A stretch of DNA of 64,000 bases from Lanius collurio (Eukaryota; Chordata; Aves; Passeriformes; Laniidae): positions 35,437,637 to 35,501,636 of the forward strand of contig JACBWW010000004.1 of NCBI GenBank assembly GCA_020086605.1, written 5' to 3'. Under the pieces are notes generated by a model. That model ran no database searches. It had not been told where the DNA came from and saw only the letters and a program-made list of their open reading frames with translations. Position 1 is the stretch's first letter. Each line of letters begins with the position of its first letter. The position numbers were made by a program, and so were the translations under genes. This document shows, piece by piece, positions 45,661 to 58,514 of this stretch.

Positions 45661-46613
45661 TCATCAGGCAGCGTAGTGGTTTCAGCACCCGCTGGTCTCA
45701 TCTGCCTGCACACGAAAGGAAGCATTGCCAGGAGCTTTGGGCTCTGCTGCAGGTACAGCCAAAGCTGCCAGGCTACTGGGCAAGCTGCTCTCTGCAGGCA
45801 TTTGCAATCTATGGGGCATTTATAAAACAAGATTTTCTCCAAACAAGCCCATTCAGGAGGCAAAATGCAGCTGCATAAATATAACCCAGGTGCTTGGGGA
45901 ACTGAAAAGAGTCCCTGATACATATCAGAGAAGGGCTAATGTGGGTCAGGCTGACAGGTGCCCGCTGACAGCCCATGCTAACCTTGGCTTAGCACAGGGC
46001 TGACACAGAACCCTCTGCAGATATTCTGTATGCCATCCTTGTCTGGGCTGAGCTTTCCCAGAGGAAAACTATCTATATCCTTCACTAACTGTTGTCCCCA
46101 TCCCTGTCTGGGATGTTCTTGAAGAATTATTTGGGATGTTTTGGAGAGACCACTTTTTCTCATTCATTGCTTTTATCATCACCCTCTTCCTTGTGCCACT
46201 GTGAAACAGAGAAGGAAAAAGAGAAACCCAAAGATGTGAATTTGGGTAGGAATATTACTAGTCTTCAGAAGCCTCTAGCTGAAAGGCCCAAGCTGACAGC
46301 AGTCTGTGGGCCAAAGCCAGTGTTCCTGCTGGGGATGTCCTGGCAGTCTGCTGAGGATGTTGTGGAGTGAGAAGCAAAGAAAAGCACTCTTCAAGGAGCT
46401 GTTTGCAGCTTTCTGTCCACTATCAAGGACATGAATCAAAAAGTTTTAACAATCTTTAAATAGGTTTTGTATTTAGACAAACACCCACAACCCCCTGCCA
46501 AAACCTGTCTTTCACAAATCAGAATTTTAATGTGATGAGTACCACCTGTGTCTAGATATTCATGTTCTTTTGGTTGGTGATTCTTCTGTCAGTTCACTGT
46601 CAAATACATATAG

Positions 46614-46633
46614 ATGTGTGTGTGTGTGTGTTT
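46614..46633. repeat. (TG)n microsatellite
   Basis: About nine TG units with one TTT interruption at the end, followed by TATATA-rich sequence. Confidence 0.9.
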
Positions 46634-49600
46634 GTATGACTCAGTCATATATATGTATTTGATATATACAGTTCACAACTGCACCCTGAGCTCACTGAGA
46701 AAGGTGAGAGAGGGCTCACACCTGAGCAGAACTGCTTTCTCTCCCTGCAAGGGGAGCTTGCCCAGACCTGGCAGCCTTCAACTGGGATCTATCAGCATCA
46801 AATTCTTCACCAGCTTGCTTTCACATAATTAAAGTACAAGTGGTGCTAGTTTTGATATTGAAAGCAAAAAAATCTCATCTCTGTCTCCCAGGAGACTCCT
46901 CTAAATGAAGCAACCCATCCTGCAAAGGCTTCCCCAGTGACAAACAGAGCATGCCTGATGCTGAATTGAAACAAAAAAAACATACAGATCGACAAGAAAG
47001 AGTCTTGGACTGGGAACTGGAATACAAAAACACAGAAAGCAAAGCACAGGGACCAGGCATGGAAGGAGCAGAGCCAGGAGGCAAGTTAATTTAAGAGACA
47101 TGAGCTGCTCCAGGCTGAATGTCTTCTTGCACAGCACTGTGACTGCTGGAGTTAAGGCTGGATTATAAAACAACCTCTTGTGCTGGCTGCTGCTGAGGAA
47201 ACCTTCATTTACAATAGGAGCTGGGAGAAGGAAACAGTTTGCTGGAGTCAGAACCAAAATCTGTGAAATATCTGTAACCAGGGAAAAAGCTAAAAAGTTT
47301 TTCAAATGGCAGGAGATGGCAAACTAGACCTACATATTGGGAAACCTTGGGTCTGCTGCCAGCCCTGGCCCTTGTAGATTTGCTGATTTATGCAAAGGTA
47401 AAGCGTGACTGAGCTCTACACACTTCAGTGTTATTACCTGGCTTTATGCTAAAAAGCAGCAGTTAGAGGACAAAGCACATTTTTTTTTTTTTTTTTTAAT
47501 ATAAAGAGGGTTAATTCACATTTAGCTCCGAATGAATAACAGCAATAAATGACTGTCTAAGAGCCCCATCAGCTAACCCAGGTAGAGACTGTTTGGTGGC
47601 CAACAATCCAGCTCTTAATGGCCCTGATTGCGATGCAGTGACACATTCTGCCTTGTCAAACCAGAACAGGCATTCCTTTCTGATTTTAGGAGAGAAGGCA
47701 GGACATAACTCTCTGCTTTGAGGTGTTCCTTTCAAGGCAGGAGGCGAGTAGCTTTAAGAACTGTAGAGAAACTTATCTTCCCCACAGGTGGTACACTAAT
47801 GCTGCAAATAAATCTACTCCTCCTGAAGGCCATTGCTGGGCTGTCTTTTCTCTCACTGCCCGTATCTCTGCCTGTCCCCGTTGCCTGTATCTGAACAGCA
47901 CCCACACCCCATGAACCTCAAAGTGTGGTCCAAAGGACAGCCCTTCCTGGTTGTGTAGAGAGTAGAGAAAAGCTGAGAACTAGACACAAAATTGATTATT
48001 CTCCCACTTCCTGGATACATTAGTATAAATTCTGTATTCTCCTCTATTCATCCCAAAAGAACTAACATGACTCAGAGGACACACATTAAGGAGATTCACA
48101 ACTGCACAGCAGGCACTGGTGGAAGTTATTTTATGCTGGGGTTAAAAAATGTGAAAGAAACTTAAATTTGCTGTTTTCTTCCTTGTTGCAGTTCTTCAGA
48201 AAGATAGATAATTTTACATAGACAAAAGAGAGGAAGAAAGCCTGGGAAAAGCAGCTGTTATCTTCGTGCATATGTATGAAGCATGCATTCAAACCCCAGA
48301 GATATTCTACAGGAGCAGCCAGCCCAGAGAGTACCCTGAGGTCCCACGAGGCCGACCATGAATGCAAAACTGTTCATCCTCAGTACTGGAAACTGGCTAC
48401 TTTACAACCTAGAGATGCTTTATGATGACCTTGCCATGGGATTTATGCCTCAGAAAATGGTCTGGCTGATTAGTGGGAGAGCAGCCTGCAGGCCCCTGGG
48501 GATCTCTGGTCTTGCATCAGAGCACTGAGCAGTGGGAGAGGAGCATTAGCCCCCTTTCAGCCTACTGCTCCCAGCAGAAGGGAAATATGATAGCTTGCCA
48601 ATCCCCCGAGTCACCCTCAGCAATAGGCAAACATTAAGAAAAAAAAAAATTACATTGGCATTACTGCAATGCAAGGCCTAAAGAAACAGTTACTATATTT
48701 AGAGATAGACTCCTATGACTGTGGTCTCACTGCAAAACACTTCTGTTCCTTGGTTTCGTAGCTAGTTACTCCAACTTAAAAAGCTTCAGAGTAAAACATT
48801 TTATTCCAATAGCTTCCCAAAGCTGAGTCCTGTTCCTGTGCCAAGCCTTTTCTACTTACTTGCCCCCTCCTAAAGTGTTGGTTGTGCAGCATGAAATATC
48901 CCCTAAACATTTTCTACCAAGATTTCTGCTGAATATATTTCTAGCCTTGGGATGCAACCCCTGGTCCTGATAAATGAACCACTTAATCCTCTGCTCTGCT
49001 CATGGTACTCTGCCTGTCACAGTTCTGCAATTTTCAGGTAAAAATAATGCCTGTCCCAGGTGGGTAGGTCTCAGCAAATCCTGTCTCCTCATGGGCTGCA
49101 AATAACCCATGAAACCTGCTTCTTCTGAGCAAACAGATGGGTAGCATCAAATTTAGTATCACTAAATGGATGGGAGCTTCTGTTCCTTACTTCTTATAAT
49201 TTATCAGTTTACTTTGGAAACAAACATAAACGAGGAGACAATGGATATCCCAATGCCTGATAGAGACAGAGTGACACAGGTTTGGGGCTGTTAGGTACAG
49301 AAAGTCCCTGAAAAGAATATGTCAGAGTAATCTGGCAGAACTCTAAAATACACAGGCAAGGTGTGGAGATGGTACACACTGATACACCTACACCAGTTTG
49401 AAGTCATAATTTAACTGAAATTATATAATTGGGTCCAAATAACAGCACTGTAGTGTTCACTCTAAGTTCACAGCAGCCAGTGAAATACAGTTAAGGAGGA
49501 AGATAAATCTCTGCTTGATTATCTCATGCTGGTCTTTATGCTGGGCAGACCCTGTAAATGTCGATTTAGGGGGTCAGTGTAACCTGATATTTGGTGCAAG

Positions 49601-51147
49601 CTGTGAGGCAGGAATCCAAAACCTCAGACAAGTCTGGAAAACACATGGTCAGTAGATGCTGAGGTATATGCACCTGTACATAACTCTTTGTCATTTGGCC
49701 CTGATTGTTTTATTTAATGATATGGTGGGATTTGATTGTTTGCAGTTTATATAATTATAGCCCTCGTATCTTCATTGTTCAAAGTGCTTCCTTATGGGAG
49801 AGATTATTCATGTGAACGACACAATTTGTTCTTCTGTCTCAGATCTTAATAATAAAAAAAAAAGCTAAATATAGTATGGCTGGTGGATCTTAGCTTTTCA
49901 GTGTTGCTTGCTGTAGTGGAAGAAGTTGTAAGTGGGACACTCAGATTCACCATTTCGGTGCTTTCAACACTGCAGTAAAAGATGCATTAGAGCAGGAGCA
50001 GGCTGCACTGGTGTAGAGGGAAAGTTGATCATTTAATGAATGACTGTATTGGCAACCTGTTTGTGAGACAGATGAGAAAGGGCAAAAATACATGCAGCTA
50101 ACTCTAGGTAGCACAATGCAAATCTCTGGTATGTAGCATTTCTCTCTGCCTAGTTGTATAATATTGTCTTGAAACAGTGGCAAATTGTGTCTCTAAATGG
50201 TCTCAGAGGCAGCATCTGCCCCCAAGAGCAAGGTATTTGTTTATATGGTTACATTTCCGAGCTATGCCAGAGTGGATAAGGACACCAGTTTATCAAAACC
50301 TCTCTAGCCTGCTCTAATGCACCAATTTTATGTCCTGCTACATTAAATTTTCAGCTATGTTTCCCACATCTAATATCTTTGGAGACAATTAGTTTCACTC
50401 ACCATAAAATGCCATGTTAATTACAAACAGAATGAAATGTAATATGCATTTACTTCATCCACTTTGCACATCAGACAGTGGGTTGCACTGGGCACAGTTC
50501 AGAAGCTTGGCTTAGAAAAGCATCTCTGATACTGCAGAACTGTGAAAATTAGAGAAGCTTGTTGGAACATGGTTGGACTTTGACCCTCAACAGTGCAGAC
50601 AGCAGATCTTATCATCTTTATTTCACTTTTTCTGAGTCCAAAACTGACTCTGGGAAATGCTATGTGAGAAGTTCTTGCCAGCTTTCTGGCAGTCTGTGTT
50701 TCAAACAAAGCTGGGAGTACCAAAACAGCAGACTCCAGAATGTCAGTCAGTACACTTTGTCCTTCGTGCCAGCAAGGTCACCTTCAACTTGTCCCAGGGC
50801 TTCAGGGACTGACTCATTCATATTCATGGTCTCACCTGGGAAATTTAGCCCACAGGAACCCTGCAGCCACAATTCGTGGCCTGTAAACCAGGCGCATCAC
50901 ACATCCTGCTCTGACATACATCCATTCTCTCCCTGATCCCATCCCAAGATCAGCGTTTGGACATGCCCAACTTGCCATGCTAGAAACAATTTCACTTGAC
51001 AACATTTCCCTTCCTGGGGGAATTTTCATTAAGGAGAAACTCTCACATTTTAATTCATGGCTTCATACACATGATGGGAGGCACTCTGCAGTTGTTCCAC
51101 TTCTCTCCACCCCCAGGCTGACACACAGGCAGTGTTGTCAGTTGCTT

Positions 51148-51230
51148 AAAGATGAGGAAACTGATAATTTACTTGCTTGACACCCTAAGATCACAGAGGA
51201 GACTTGCCACTTGTCTAGGTGAAATCTAAG
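51148..51230 (-). mobile_element. MIR SINE relic
   Basis: GATGAGGAAACTGA is identical to the MIR reverse-complement core. It is followed by ACTTGCTTGACACCCTAAGA and TCACAGAGG, matching 'acttgcccaaggtcacacagc' with an insertion. The tail GATC near 51229 is ambiguous. The 14-nt exact block plus ordered landmarks make this one of the clearer relics. Confidence 0.6.
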
Positions 51231-53957
51231 GATCTAGAAGCAAAAAAGGTAAGCAGAAGGATGGATCAAGATGTCTGATTCAGATTGTCTTTGAGAGTCA
51301 CAGAGGTTCCCAATTATCCAAATGATGCCAAGCCATAATGCAGAAGAACATCCTGTTTTACTAACAGGTGACATATTGAAACTAAACTACTAACCAGGCT
51401 GGTGAAGACATATTGTGTCATGCTGTAGTCACTGCACATGACCTCACCATGCACAGAATGTGCATAAGGTCCTTGAATTTTCATGGTAAATTTTATCTAT
51501 TTTTGTTTCCTCCCCTGAGGCTCCTGAACAATTCCTCAGTGAACAACATGTCAACACTACAATTTGTTTGAGACTGTCCTATTGTGAATAGTTGCCTTTT
51601 TGCTCCTGTGATTTTCAGGCCTCTTCCAGTAACCCAAAGAAGACGTGGATCAAACAATGCCCAGCAGGTGTTTAATGGTACAGAAAGAAAAGTACTCTCC
51701 AGGAATGCTGTACTAATGTGTCAGAGACACAGGCTGAGAGAGCAAGAGGAGAGAGACATCATTAAGTGCACTGCGCTTTTACTTTTTTTACATTCAAGAG
51801 TCCATGTCCCTACTGGCTCACCTGTTTATTTTCTTCCTTCAGCTTCTTTTGGACTCCCACCTGCTTCAAGACACTGTCAGGAGACAGAGCTGCTCAGGAA
51901 GTCTCTGTTTCATCAACAGAGCCTACCACACTTCCTCTCCTCCACCCTTTCCTTCCCGGGCTGCTTTTTATGTGCTGCTTGGAAGCCTGTAACACATTGG
52001 CTCCAAACTGAAAAGAAGCACAGAGTATTTTGAACTTAAACTGTGCTGACAGCATCAGTGTGTAGACCAGAAAGATTCAGGTGGGGGGACAAGGAGGCTG
52101 AATGGTGCTTCCCAGAGACTTCTGTGCTGACAGGATGAATCACAGCCCCATCCCTTTCCATTGCTCTGGGCACAAACATCTATTCACTGTGCTGACTGCT
52201 GAACCATGAGCATCAAAGGGATTTAATATTTCAGGTCTGAATCCATGTCCAGGATTGCTGCTGCTATTGCCATGACATCATTTGAGTCTGATTAGACAAA
52301 CAATTCTCAAAAACCCTGCTGCCTACCTGCACAGTGTTTTCTACCAGTAATAGGGTCTATTAATGAGGGAATCAGTTAGCAATGTCCTAAGGTCAAGATG
52401 AGTCAGCTCTGTCTTGGTAGATGTATCCAAGTCCTGTGCACAAATGTCCTGTGATAAGTCATGGCCAAATCACTGCCTGCTTGTCACAATGTTCTTAGAG
52501 AAAGAGTTAGGTCAAAGAAATGTATTTATCCCTCCAGTCCTTTAGGGCTTTGCTTAAATCAGAGGCAAAAGATGCTGCCTGTGCAGTAGGAAGCAGCCAT
52601 TTCTTCCCAGCTGCAAGCCCACTTTCCATTTATCTAAATAAATAAGAGCATAATCAGCTTCCTTCAGAGCTCCCAGTACTGCTGACTCCTTGGTGGGGCT
52701 GTCAGGCACCACTAGAGTAGTACAAGTTCCATAGAATCCTGGTGGAGGGCTCTGCTCTTTGCAGAGGTGATGGTCAAACCTGCAAAAGGGGTGCACAGGG
52801 CCCAGGCAGGGCCTCCTCAGCATGGAAAGATTGGCTCAGCTGGGAAAGAGGGAAAGTGGCCAGCTCAGCCTGCAAAGGGAATGCTCCCCTCTTACTTTCC
52901 TTTCAAACCAGCCCCCAGTGCTGCCCTGGTGACACCCCTGTTCACCTGTGAGGGAAGCTGAGTGTGTCCATGAGGGACTGAACTCGGGCTCTCTGGAGAA
53001 GCTGCTCCGCGGTGGCCTCTCCAAGGGGCTGCAACTGAGAAAACACAGACATGCAAGCTCAGTGTTTGGGGAAAATCCCATCTCACAGGCTTTTTCTGCT
53101 TGCTCTGAGAGGCAGGCACTGCACAGGAGCAGGGGATGAAGCCTGAGTTTTGGAGGGCTTTGCAGGCAAGTGCTAAGGGCCAGGGCTTGGGTCTGCACAG
53201 CTGCAAAGTGGGGCAGGGCTTGGGGCTCCCTGGGCCTTGTGCAGCCATGGGGCAGCAGCTGAGCTCGTCCCAAATCACGGAGACATACAGAAGGGGAAAG
53301 GGCACGGCTGTCTAGCACCCTTGGGGTCTGCTGCTACTCCCATAAGAAGCCATGTGAGCTGCCCTTCCCAGGGAAGGTAAGTGGATCTGGGGGGACAGAG
53401 GGGTGTGAACGTGGCCAGAGATGGACTGTTTTTGGCTCTCAGACAGGGCAGATGTAGCAGGAAATTCCCCGGGTAAACTGCATCTCTAGCCCCAGATTCT
53501 GCATCCACGTTCTCCTTCAGATATTTACAGTTCTTCATGTTCATTTCTGCAACCTATAGGCACAGGACTGGTAAAGGAGATTATTATAGGATGAGGCTTT
53601 TGTTTACACATTATAGAGTAACTTTCTGTTTCTAAATGCAGTTGGGAGACAGTCTCCTCTACTACATAATGGATTATTTCATAATGCTGAAGTTTAAACA
53701 AAATATTTTTCCCTAAAACAGGAATGAAACTGGGATCTACCAAGTACACGAGAAGTACAAAGTTACTGAAGAAAAAGTTTGTCATTTTTCTTCATAGGAT
53801 TGAGATGTGGTATCAGCAATTGGAAGTGGTATTATTCAGCATAAAGGAATAGGCAGGAAAATGTGACAAGTCACATACAAGGACTTGTTAGCTGATGTAG
53901 CCAGTTAAAGCTGAAAAAATGTGTAGAGCACAACCTTATTAAATTTGTGCAATTTCA

Positions 53958-53994
53958 GTTAAAAAAAAAAACAAAAACAAACCAAAACCAACCC
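53958..53994. repeat. A-rich low-complexity tract
   Basis: An A11-class run followed by CAAAAACAAACC units, about 90 bp before the assembly gap. It could be an old retroposon tail or simple repeat. Confidence 0.7.
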
Positions 53995-54081
53995 ACTCTG
54001 TTGGGCATGTTGTTTCCTTTCAGTCTGGCTTGTGGTTTGGGGTTTTCTTTCTCTGTTTTAAATATTTTCCATGTAGGTTGG

Positions 54082-54460
54082 NNNNNNNNNNNNNNNNNNN
54101 NNNNNNNNNNNNNNNNNNNNNNNNNNNNNNNNNNNNNNNNNNNNNNNNNNNNNNNNNNNNNNNNNNNNNNNNNNNNNNNNNNNNNNNNNNNNNNNNNNNN
54201 NNNNNNNNNNNNNNNNNNNNNNNNNNNNNNNNNNNNNNNNNNNNNNNNNNNNNNNNNNNNNNNNNNNNNNNNNNNNNNNNNNNNNNNNNNNNNNNNNNNN
54301 NNNNNNNNNNNNNNNNNNNNNNNNNNNNNNNNNNNNNNNNNNNNNNNNNNNNNNNNNNNNNNNNNNNNNNNNNNNNNNNNNNNNNNNNNNNNNNNNNNNN
54401 NNNNNNNNNNNNNNNNNNNNNNNNNNNNNNNNNNNNNNNNNNNNNNNNNNNNNNNNNNNN
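54082..54460. other. Assembly gap (379 N)
   Basis: A run of 379 unresolved bases. The flanks do not match any repeat I recognise, but the left flank has an A-rich low-complexity tract and a long T-run lies at about 54601-54613 on the right. Open frames spanning the N's are artefacts. Confidence 1.
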
Positions 54461-55257
54461 TATTTGATGTTGTCATAACAGTTCTATGTAGGTGAAGCAA
54501 TATTTGTGGAAGCATTTTTGGATTTGCTGAAAATGTTTGGAAGTTGCAGGGGTTTGTTTGGTTTAATGAAAAATTGAAAAATTTTTGAGGATCAGAGGCC
54601 TTTTTTTTTTTTTGTTTAGTTATGGAGAGCAGAGAGGTAGAGTGTGTGTATGGGCTAAGTGGAGGAGAGCTGCTGTAACTCAGCATGGGAAGGGGAATCT
54701 GACAGATGTCCACAAAGCCAAACAGATGGAAACACAGTTTATATAAAACCTGTGTGCAGAAGGAAGGGAACAATCTGGGGAAAGGAGGGGAAGATCCAGA
54801 ATCAGCATAACTGATAATGTGTGTTTAGTGCCATGTAGCTTTAGAGTACTTTATGAGCCTTAATGAAGGCTCACAATGGCCCTCCCAAATGGCAGATACA
54901 AATGCTGTCCTGCAGAGGACGTCTCGTTCTGCCTGAAATAACCCTATGCCATAAAACTGCACATTTATGTAGAACAAACAAAACAGGGAAGTGCAACCCC
55001 AGCCAGCAGGAAATCCTCAGATGCATGAAGGGAAGTAGGCTGTGCTAGTGAGATGATTCCTTCATTATGTCACCTCAGTCAAGACAAAATATAACCCCAA
55101 GATCATATTACAGGGTAAGGCAAGTAACCTCCTTTTGGTAAGAACTGTTGGTGAAGGTGAAGAGACATGGGATGGCATAAACAGAAATTTGTGCTTGGTT
55201 TTCATATTGACTGTTTAATGGAGAAATTCTCATTCATTTCTTCTTTTGAAAGCCAGA
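54461..55257. other. Unique sequence after the gap
   Basis: No gene. The left end is T/G-rich with a T-run at about 54601-54613. Nothing else is assignable. Confidence 0.6.
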
Positions 55258-55414
55258 ATGGATGGGGCTCAAGGCCAGGCTGCATGGGGCTCTGAGCAAC
55301 CTGGTCTCTTGAAGGTCTCCCATCCCACGGCAGGGGGGTTGGAACTAGATGATCTCCAAGGTCCCCTCCCCATCCAAACCATTTTATGGTTCTGTGATGA
55401 TAATTCTATGATTC
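55258..55414 (+). mobile_element. CR1 LINE, 5'-truncated 3' end
   Basis: Landmarks in order: CAAGGCCAGGCTGCATGGGG, CTGAGCAACCTGGTCTC, ACGGCAGGGGGGTTGGAACT, AGATGATCTCCAAGGTCCCC, CCAAACCATTTTATGGTTCT, then TTCTATGATTCT. It carries only the last few ORF2 codons and the 3' UTR. The tail shows a duplicated or mutated repeat (GGTTCTGTGATGATAATTCT). The 160-codon frame at 55246-55728 begins inside it and is not a gene. Confidence 0.92.
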
Positions 55415-56681
55415 TTTTCCCTGTTACAGTTTTGGGCAGGGTACACCTTATCATGGCTGTCATGTGCAGTGGGTTATCAGGGGACTGGAAAAACCCTTGG
55501 GGAATTTTCCTCTCTTCCTTTGACTTGTTTTTGGCAGCAGGGGCTCTGCCTGCTCTCTGGGAGCATTTCTTTCATCCAGGGCAGGCAGAGCCCTCTCTGC
55601 CTACCCTTCCACCTGCCTCACTCCTGCCCCTAGCTACCACTGCACTGGCTGTGGAGGGTGGCTGCAGCCCCAACACACAGAGTCTGGACTTTCTCAAACC
55701 ACTTGACTACAACAGGGAAGTGCTCTGACTGTGCAGGTGTGTGCTTTCTCTCTAAGCCATCCTGCTCTGGTGCTTCTCCTTTAGCTCTCGGTTCATAGGC
55801 AGGTTAGCCTTTCCTCCTGGTTTGTCTGCTCCAGCTAGTTTCCATTTCAGAGAGTTGTCACAGTCTTCTGTTTATTCTCTTTTGCATGTGGAAAACCATT
55901 GTTTCAGTGGATCTCACCATCTGTCACGTATTGCTGCCATTGCCTGGATGGCTACACTGACAGCATGCGATGGAAGCGTTTTCTGGACAGTAATCCAAGC
56001 ACTGAAGAACAGCTCTTCAAGCAAAACTGTCCAGAAGCACCGAGATCAGAAAAAAGTATTTCAAGTTTATTCTCACACATTTTCCATGCAGATTTTACTC
56101 ATATTTAACTGTCGTCCACCTTCTAGCACTGTCAAAAATAATGTCATCCCTGAAACACAGTTGTTATTGTCCTGACACCACATTTCCAGGGGGAGGGAAT
56201 ATCTGGTTTTCCTGTAAATAACTGAGGATAAACCCGGGTCCGTGTACAAATCTCATGTGCTCCAGGCAACAATTCGAAAACAGTGGCACAATATTCACTG
56301 CCACAGGTACTCCCTTGTAATTGCAAATTAGGAAAGCAGACCCAGAGGGACAGATTTGCATCTTTCTCCAGCTGAACTTACAGATCATGTGATGTGTGAA
56401 CAGCTCTTCCCAAATCAGGAAAGACACCGTGTGTTTGAGCTAAAGCAGAGCTGTCTGAGGGGCACTGGCAGGCTGCCATGCATGATGTGCAAGGAAAGAT
56501 TGAGCAAGTTGGGCTGCTGTAGCCTCAGGATGTATGTCACTGCTGGCTGTAGCTGACTGCTGGAGTAAGACAGAGCCAGCCTCCTCTCAGGGTAGGAAGA
56601 AGATAAGAATCAAGGAAGACAAACTGCAAAAAGTGAAACTTTGGTTGCATATAAGGAAAACATTCCTCCCTGTATCATATT
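55415..56681. other. Unique sequence between CR1 copies
   Basis: No supported gene. A 69-codon plus-strand frame at 55899-56108 encodes a charged, Cys-containing peptide (for example MRWKRFLDSNPSTEEQLFKQ) with no domain I recognise and no clear splice borders. An inverted repeat GTGGCA...TGCCAC lies near 56282-56303. Confidence 0.5.
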
Positions 56682-57186
56682 ATCGTAGAATCATAGAATA
56701 GTTCAGATAGGAAGGGCCTTTAAAGATCATCTAGTCCAACCTCCCTGGAATGAGCAGGGACATCTTCAACTAGATCAGGTTGCTCAGAGCCTCGTCCAAC
56801 CTGGCCTTGAAGTTTCCAGGGATGTGGCATCTCTCTGAGCCACCTGTGACAGTGTTTCACCACCCTCATTGTTAAAAAAAGTGTTCATTATATCTAATCT
56901 AGTCTCTTTTAGTTTAAAACCATTACCTCTTGTCCTATCAGTACACACCCTGCAAAAAGTCTGTCTCCATCTTCTGTAAGAGTCCCCTTCAGGTACTGAA
57001 AGGCTGCAGTAAGGTCTCCCTGGAAACTTCTCCAGGATGAACAACCCCAGCTTTCTCAGCCTGTCTTTACAGGAGAGGTGCTCCAGTCCTTGAATCATCT
57101 TCACGGCCCTCCTCTGGCTGCCCTCCAACAGTCCCACGTCTTTCCTGTGTCTGGACGCAGCACTCCAGGTGGGGTCTCCTGAGGTT
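56682..57186 (-). mobile_element. CR1 LINE, truncated, ORF2 C-terminus plus 3' UTR
   Basis: The plus strand starts with ATCGTAGAATCATAGAATAG, the reverse complement of the CR1 tail, then GATCATCTAGTCCAACCTCC. On the minus strand the frame at 57137-56784 retains ORF2 blocks QRRAVKMIQGLEHLS, DRLRKLGLF and DRTRGNGFKLKE, but the region between them is frame-shifted (the expected 'YLKGG'-type block is read out of phase), so it is dead. Similarity ends near 57186 within the HLEYCVQ-equivalent region. About 505 bp long. Confidence 0.92.
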
Positions 57187-57447
57187 TCATGAGCTCTTTG
57201 GCAGCAACACCAGCCACAGAGGCATGTATTAATAGACTGAGTTCATCTGCTTTTTCCAGGGTCACTGCCTACAACTGGAAGGAGAGAGGAAAAAACAACT
57301 TGTGCTCCAGAATCTCTTACCAACTGTCCCAACACCCCAAAGTGTCTTTTGATTGCTCTGTAAAAGTGTTCATGCACTGGAAAGGGTACCCAGGGAGCCT
57401 ACAGTATGTCCACCTTCGGAGAGACCCAAAGCTGTGCCAGACACAGC

Positions 57448-57548
57448 CCTGATGGCCTGATCTGACTGTGAACACAGCTGTGCCTTCAGGGGGAGGTCAG
57501 CTCAGATGACCTTTCAAGGTGCCCACCAACAAAAAGCATCCTGTGACA
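57448..57548 (+). mobile_element. Diverged CR1 3' end
   Basis: GATGGCCTGATCTGACTGTG at 57451, then TGCCTTCAGGGGGAGGTCAG, GATGACCTTTCAAGGTGCCC, CCAACAAAAAGCATCCTGTG parallel the CR1 3' UTR ('...ggttggactagatgacctccaaggtgccttccaacc...attctgtga'). It is more diverged than the copies at 55.3 and 56.7 kb, so older. Confidence 0.5.
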
Positions 57549-58514
57549 TCCACTAGGGCAAAGAAAGATAATGTAGAGCCCAGACTGGCCTGAAGTGAGT
57601 GACTGTGATGGCAAGAACTTCATCTTCTATTCTAACTACTCATTCAGGAATGTGTTACCAGTATTATGGTCTAAGCTCACCAGCAAAACAATCTCAAAAG
57701 CAGAAAAGTTTACAAAAAAACCCCTGGCGACACACTAGCACTGGACATCAAAATATCCTTTCTTGATCTTCACATGGAAACAGTTCCAGTGACAATGAAG
57801 AAACCTGAAAATGTCCCTTCACTAGGCAGCAGTGACTATTTCTAGAAAATCTTAAAATGAAGTTTATATGAAGGTATAAAGAGGGGAGGAGAGGAGAGCT
57901 TGTCAAATGTGGTGCTGACCCATGGTGCTAGACATATGTGCTGTGTAAAATGATCCTTTCTCAAATTCTTGTTGTGAATTGGTCACAAGGGTAGAGAAAA
58001 TCAAGGTGGTTCCCTTTTGGATAAATCATTTGCAGCGCCTTACCCTCAGGTCCCCTCTAAGGGGACAGACAGGAGAAGAGAAAAGGATCTTGTCCAAGAT
58101 TTTCCTGCAGGAAAGCTCAGTATTGCTTATGAAACAGATTTTTTACTTTCTGAGGAAACATTTCCCAGCCAAATGCTTTTCATTTTTTGAGCACAATTAA
58201 AGGAAAGGGAAGAGGCAGGCTTGATTTGATCAAAATAGACAGCAGATGCTGGAGAAGAAGAATGGGAAAGGTTGTCAAGTGGAGCAAAGAGGACAGAACA
58301 GCTGGATATGCATGGGCACAGCTGGAAGGGGCCATGGCTCCATAGCCTTTCTGTCCAAGGCTGGAGCCACTTCACCTTTCATGTGGAGAAGGACAGGCTA
58401 CAATAACTCTCGCAAGAAGGGAAAAATAATTCCTAAGCCCCAGAAATGAAAGAGATCAATACTAAAGTGGAGGCAGTTATTCACTATAACAGAATTAACT
58501 GTTTTCAGGATCTC

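Larger units (their letters stand above)
36861..54081. other. Unique sequence, no gene supported
   Basis: About 17 kb up to the assembly gap. Contents besides separately listed small items: a 14-bp palindrome at 36942, a CCAT-type short repeat near 37283-37305, low-complexity CA-rich sequence at 40378-40412, T-runs near 42884 and 47481-47498, and A-runs near 48640 and 49851. Open frames up to about 172 codons (minus, 44826-45344) and 160 codons (minus, 52836-53318) show no domains and overlap frames on the other strand. No splice-bounded exon can be defended. Confidence 0.5.

Noticed and set aside
48571..48590. CTCF-like CCAGCAGAAGG
   Set aside because: Lacks the GGC half of the core motif.
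52836..53318. 160-codon minus-strand frame in GC-rich sequence
   Set aside because: Overlaps another minus frame of similar length in a different phase; no domain in either.
53955..54773. Apparent 272-codon minus and 182-codon plus open frames
   Set aside because: Both run through the 379-N gap, so their length is an artefact.
55246..55728. 160-codon plus-strand open frame
   Set aside because: Begins inside a CR1 3' end and continues into unique sequence without any domain.
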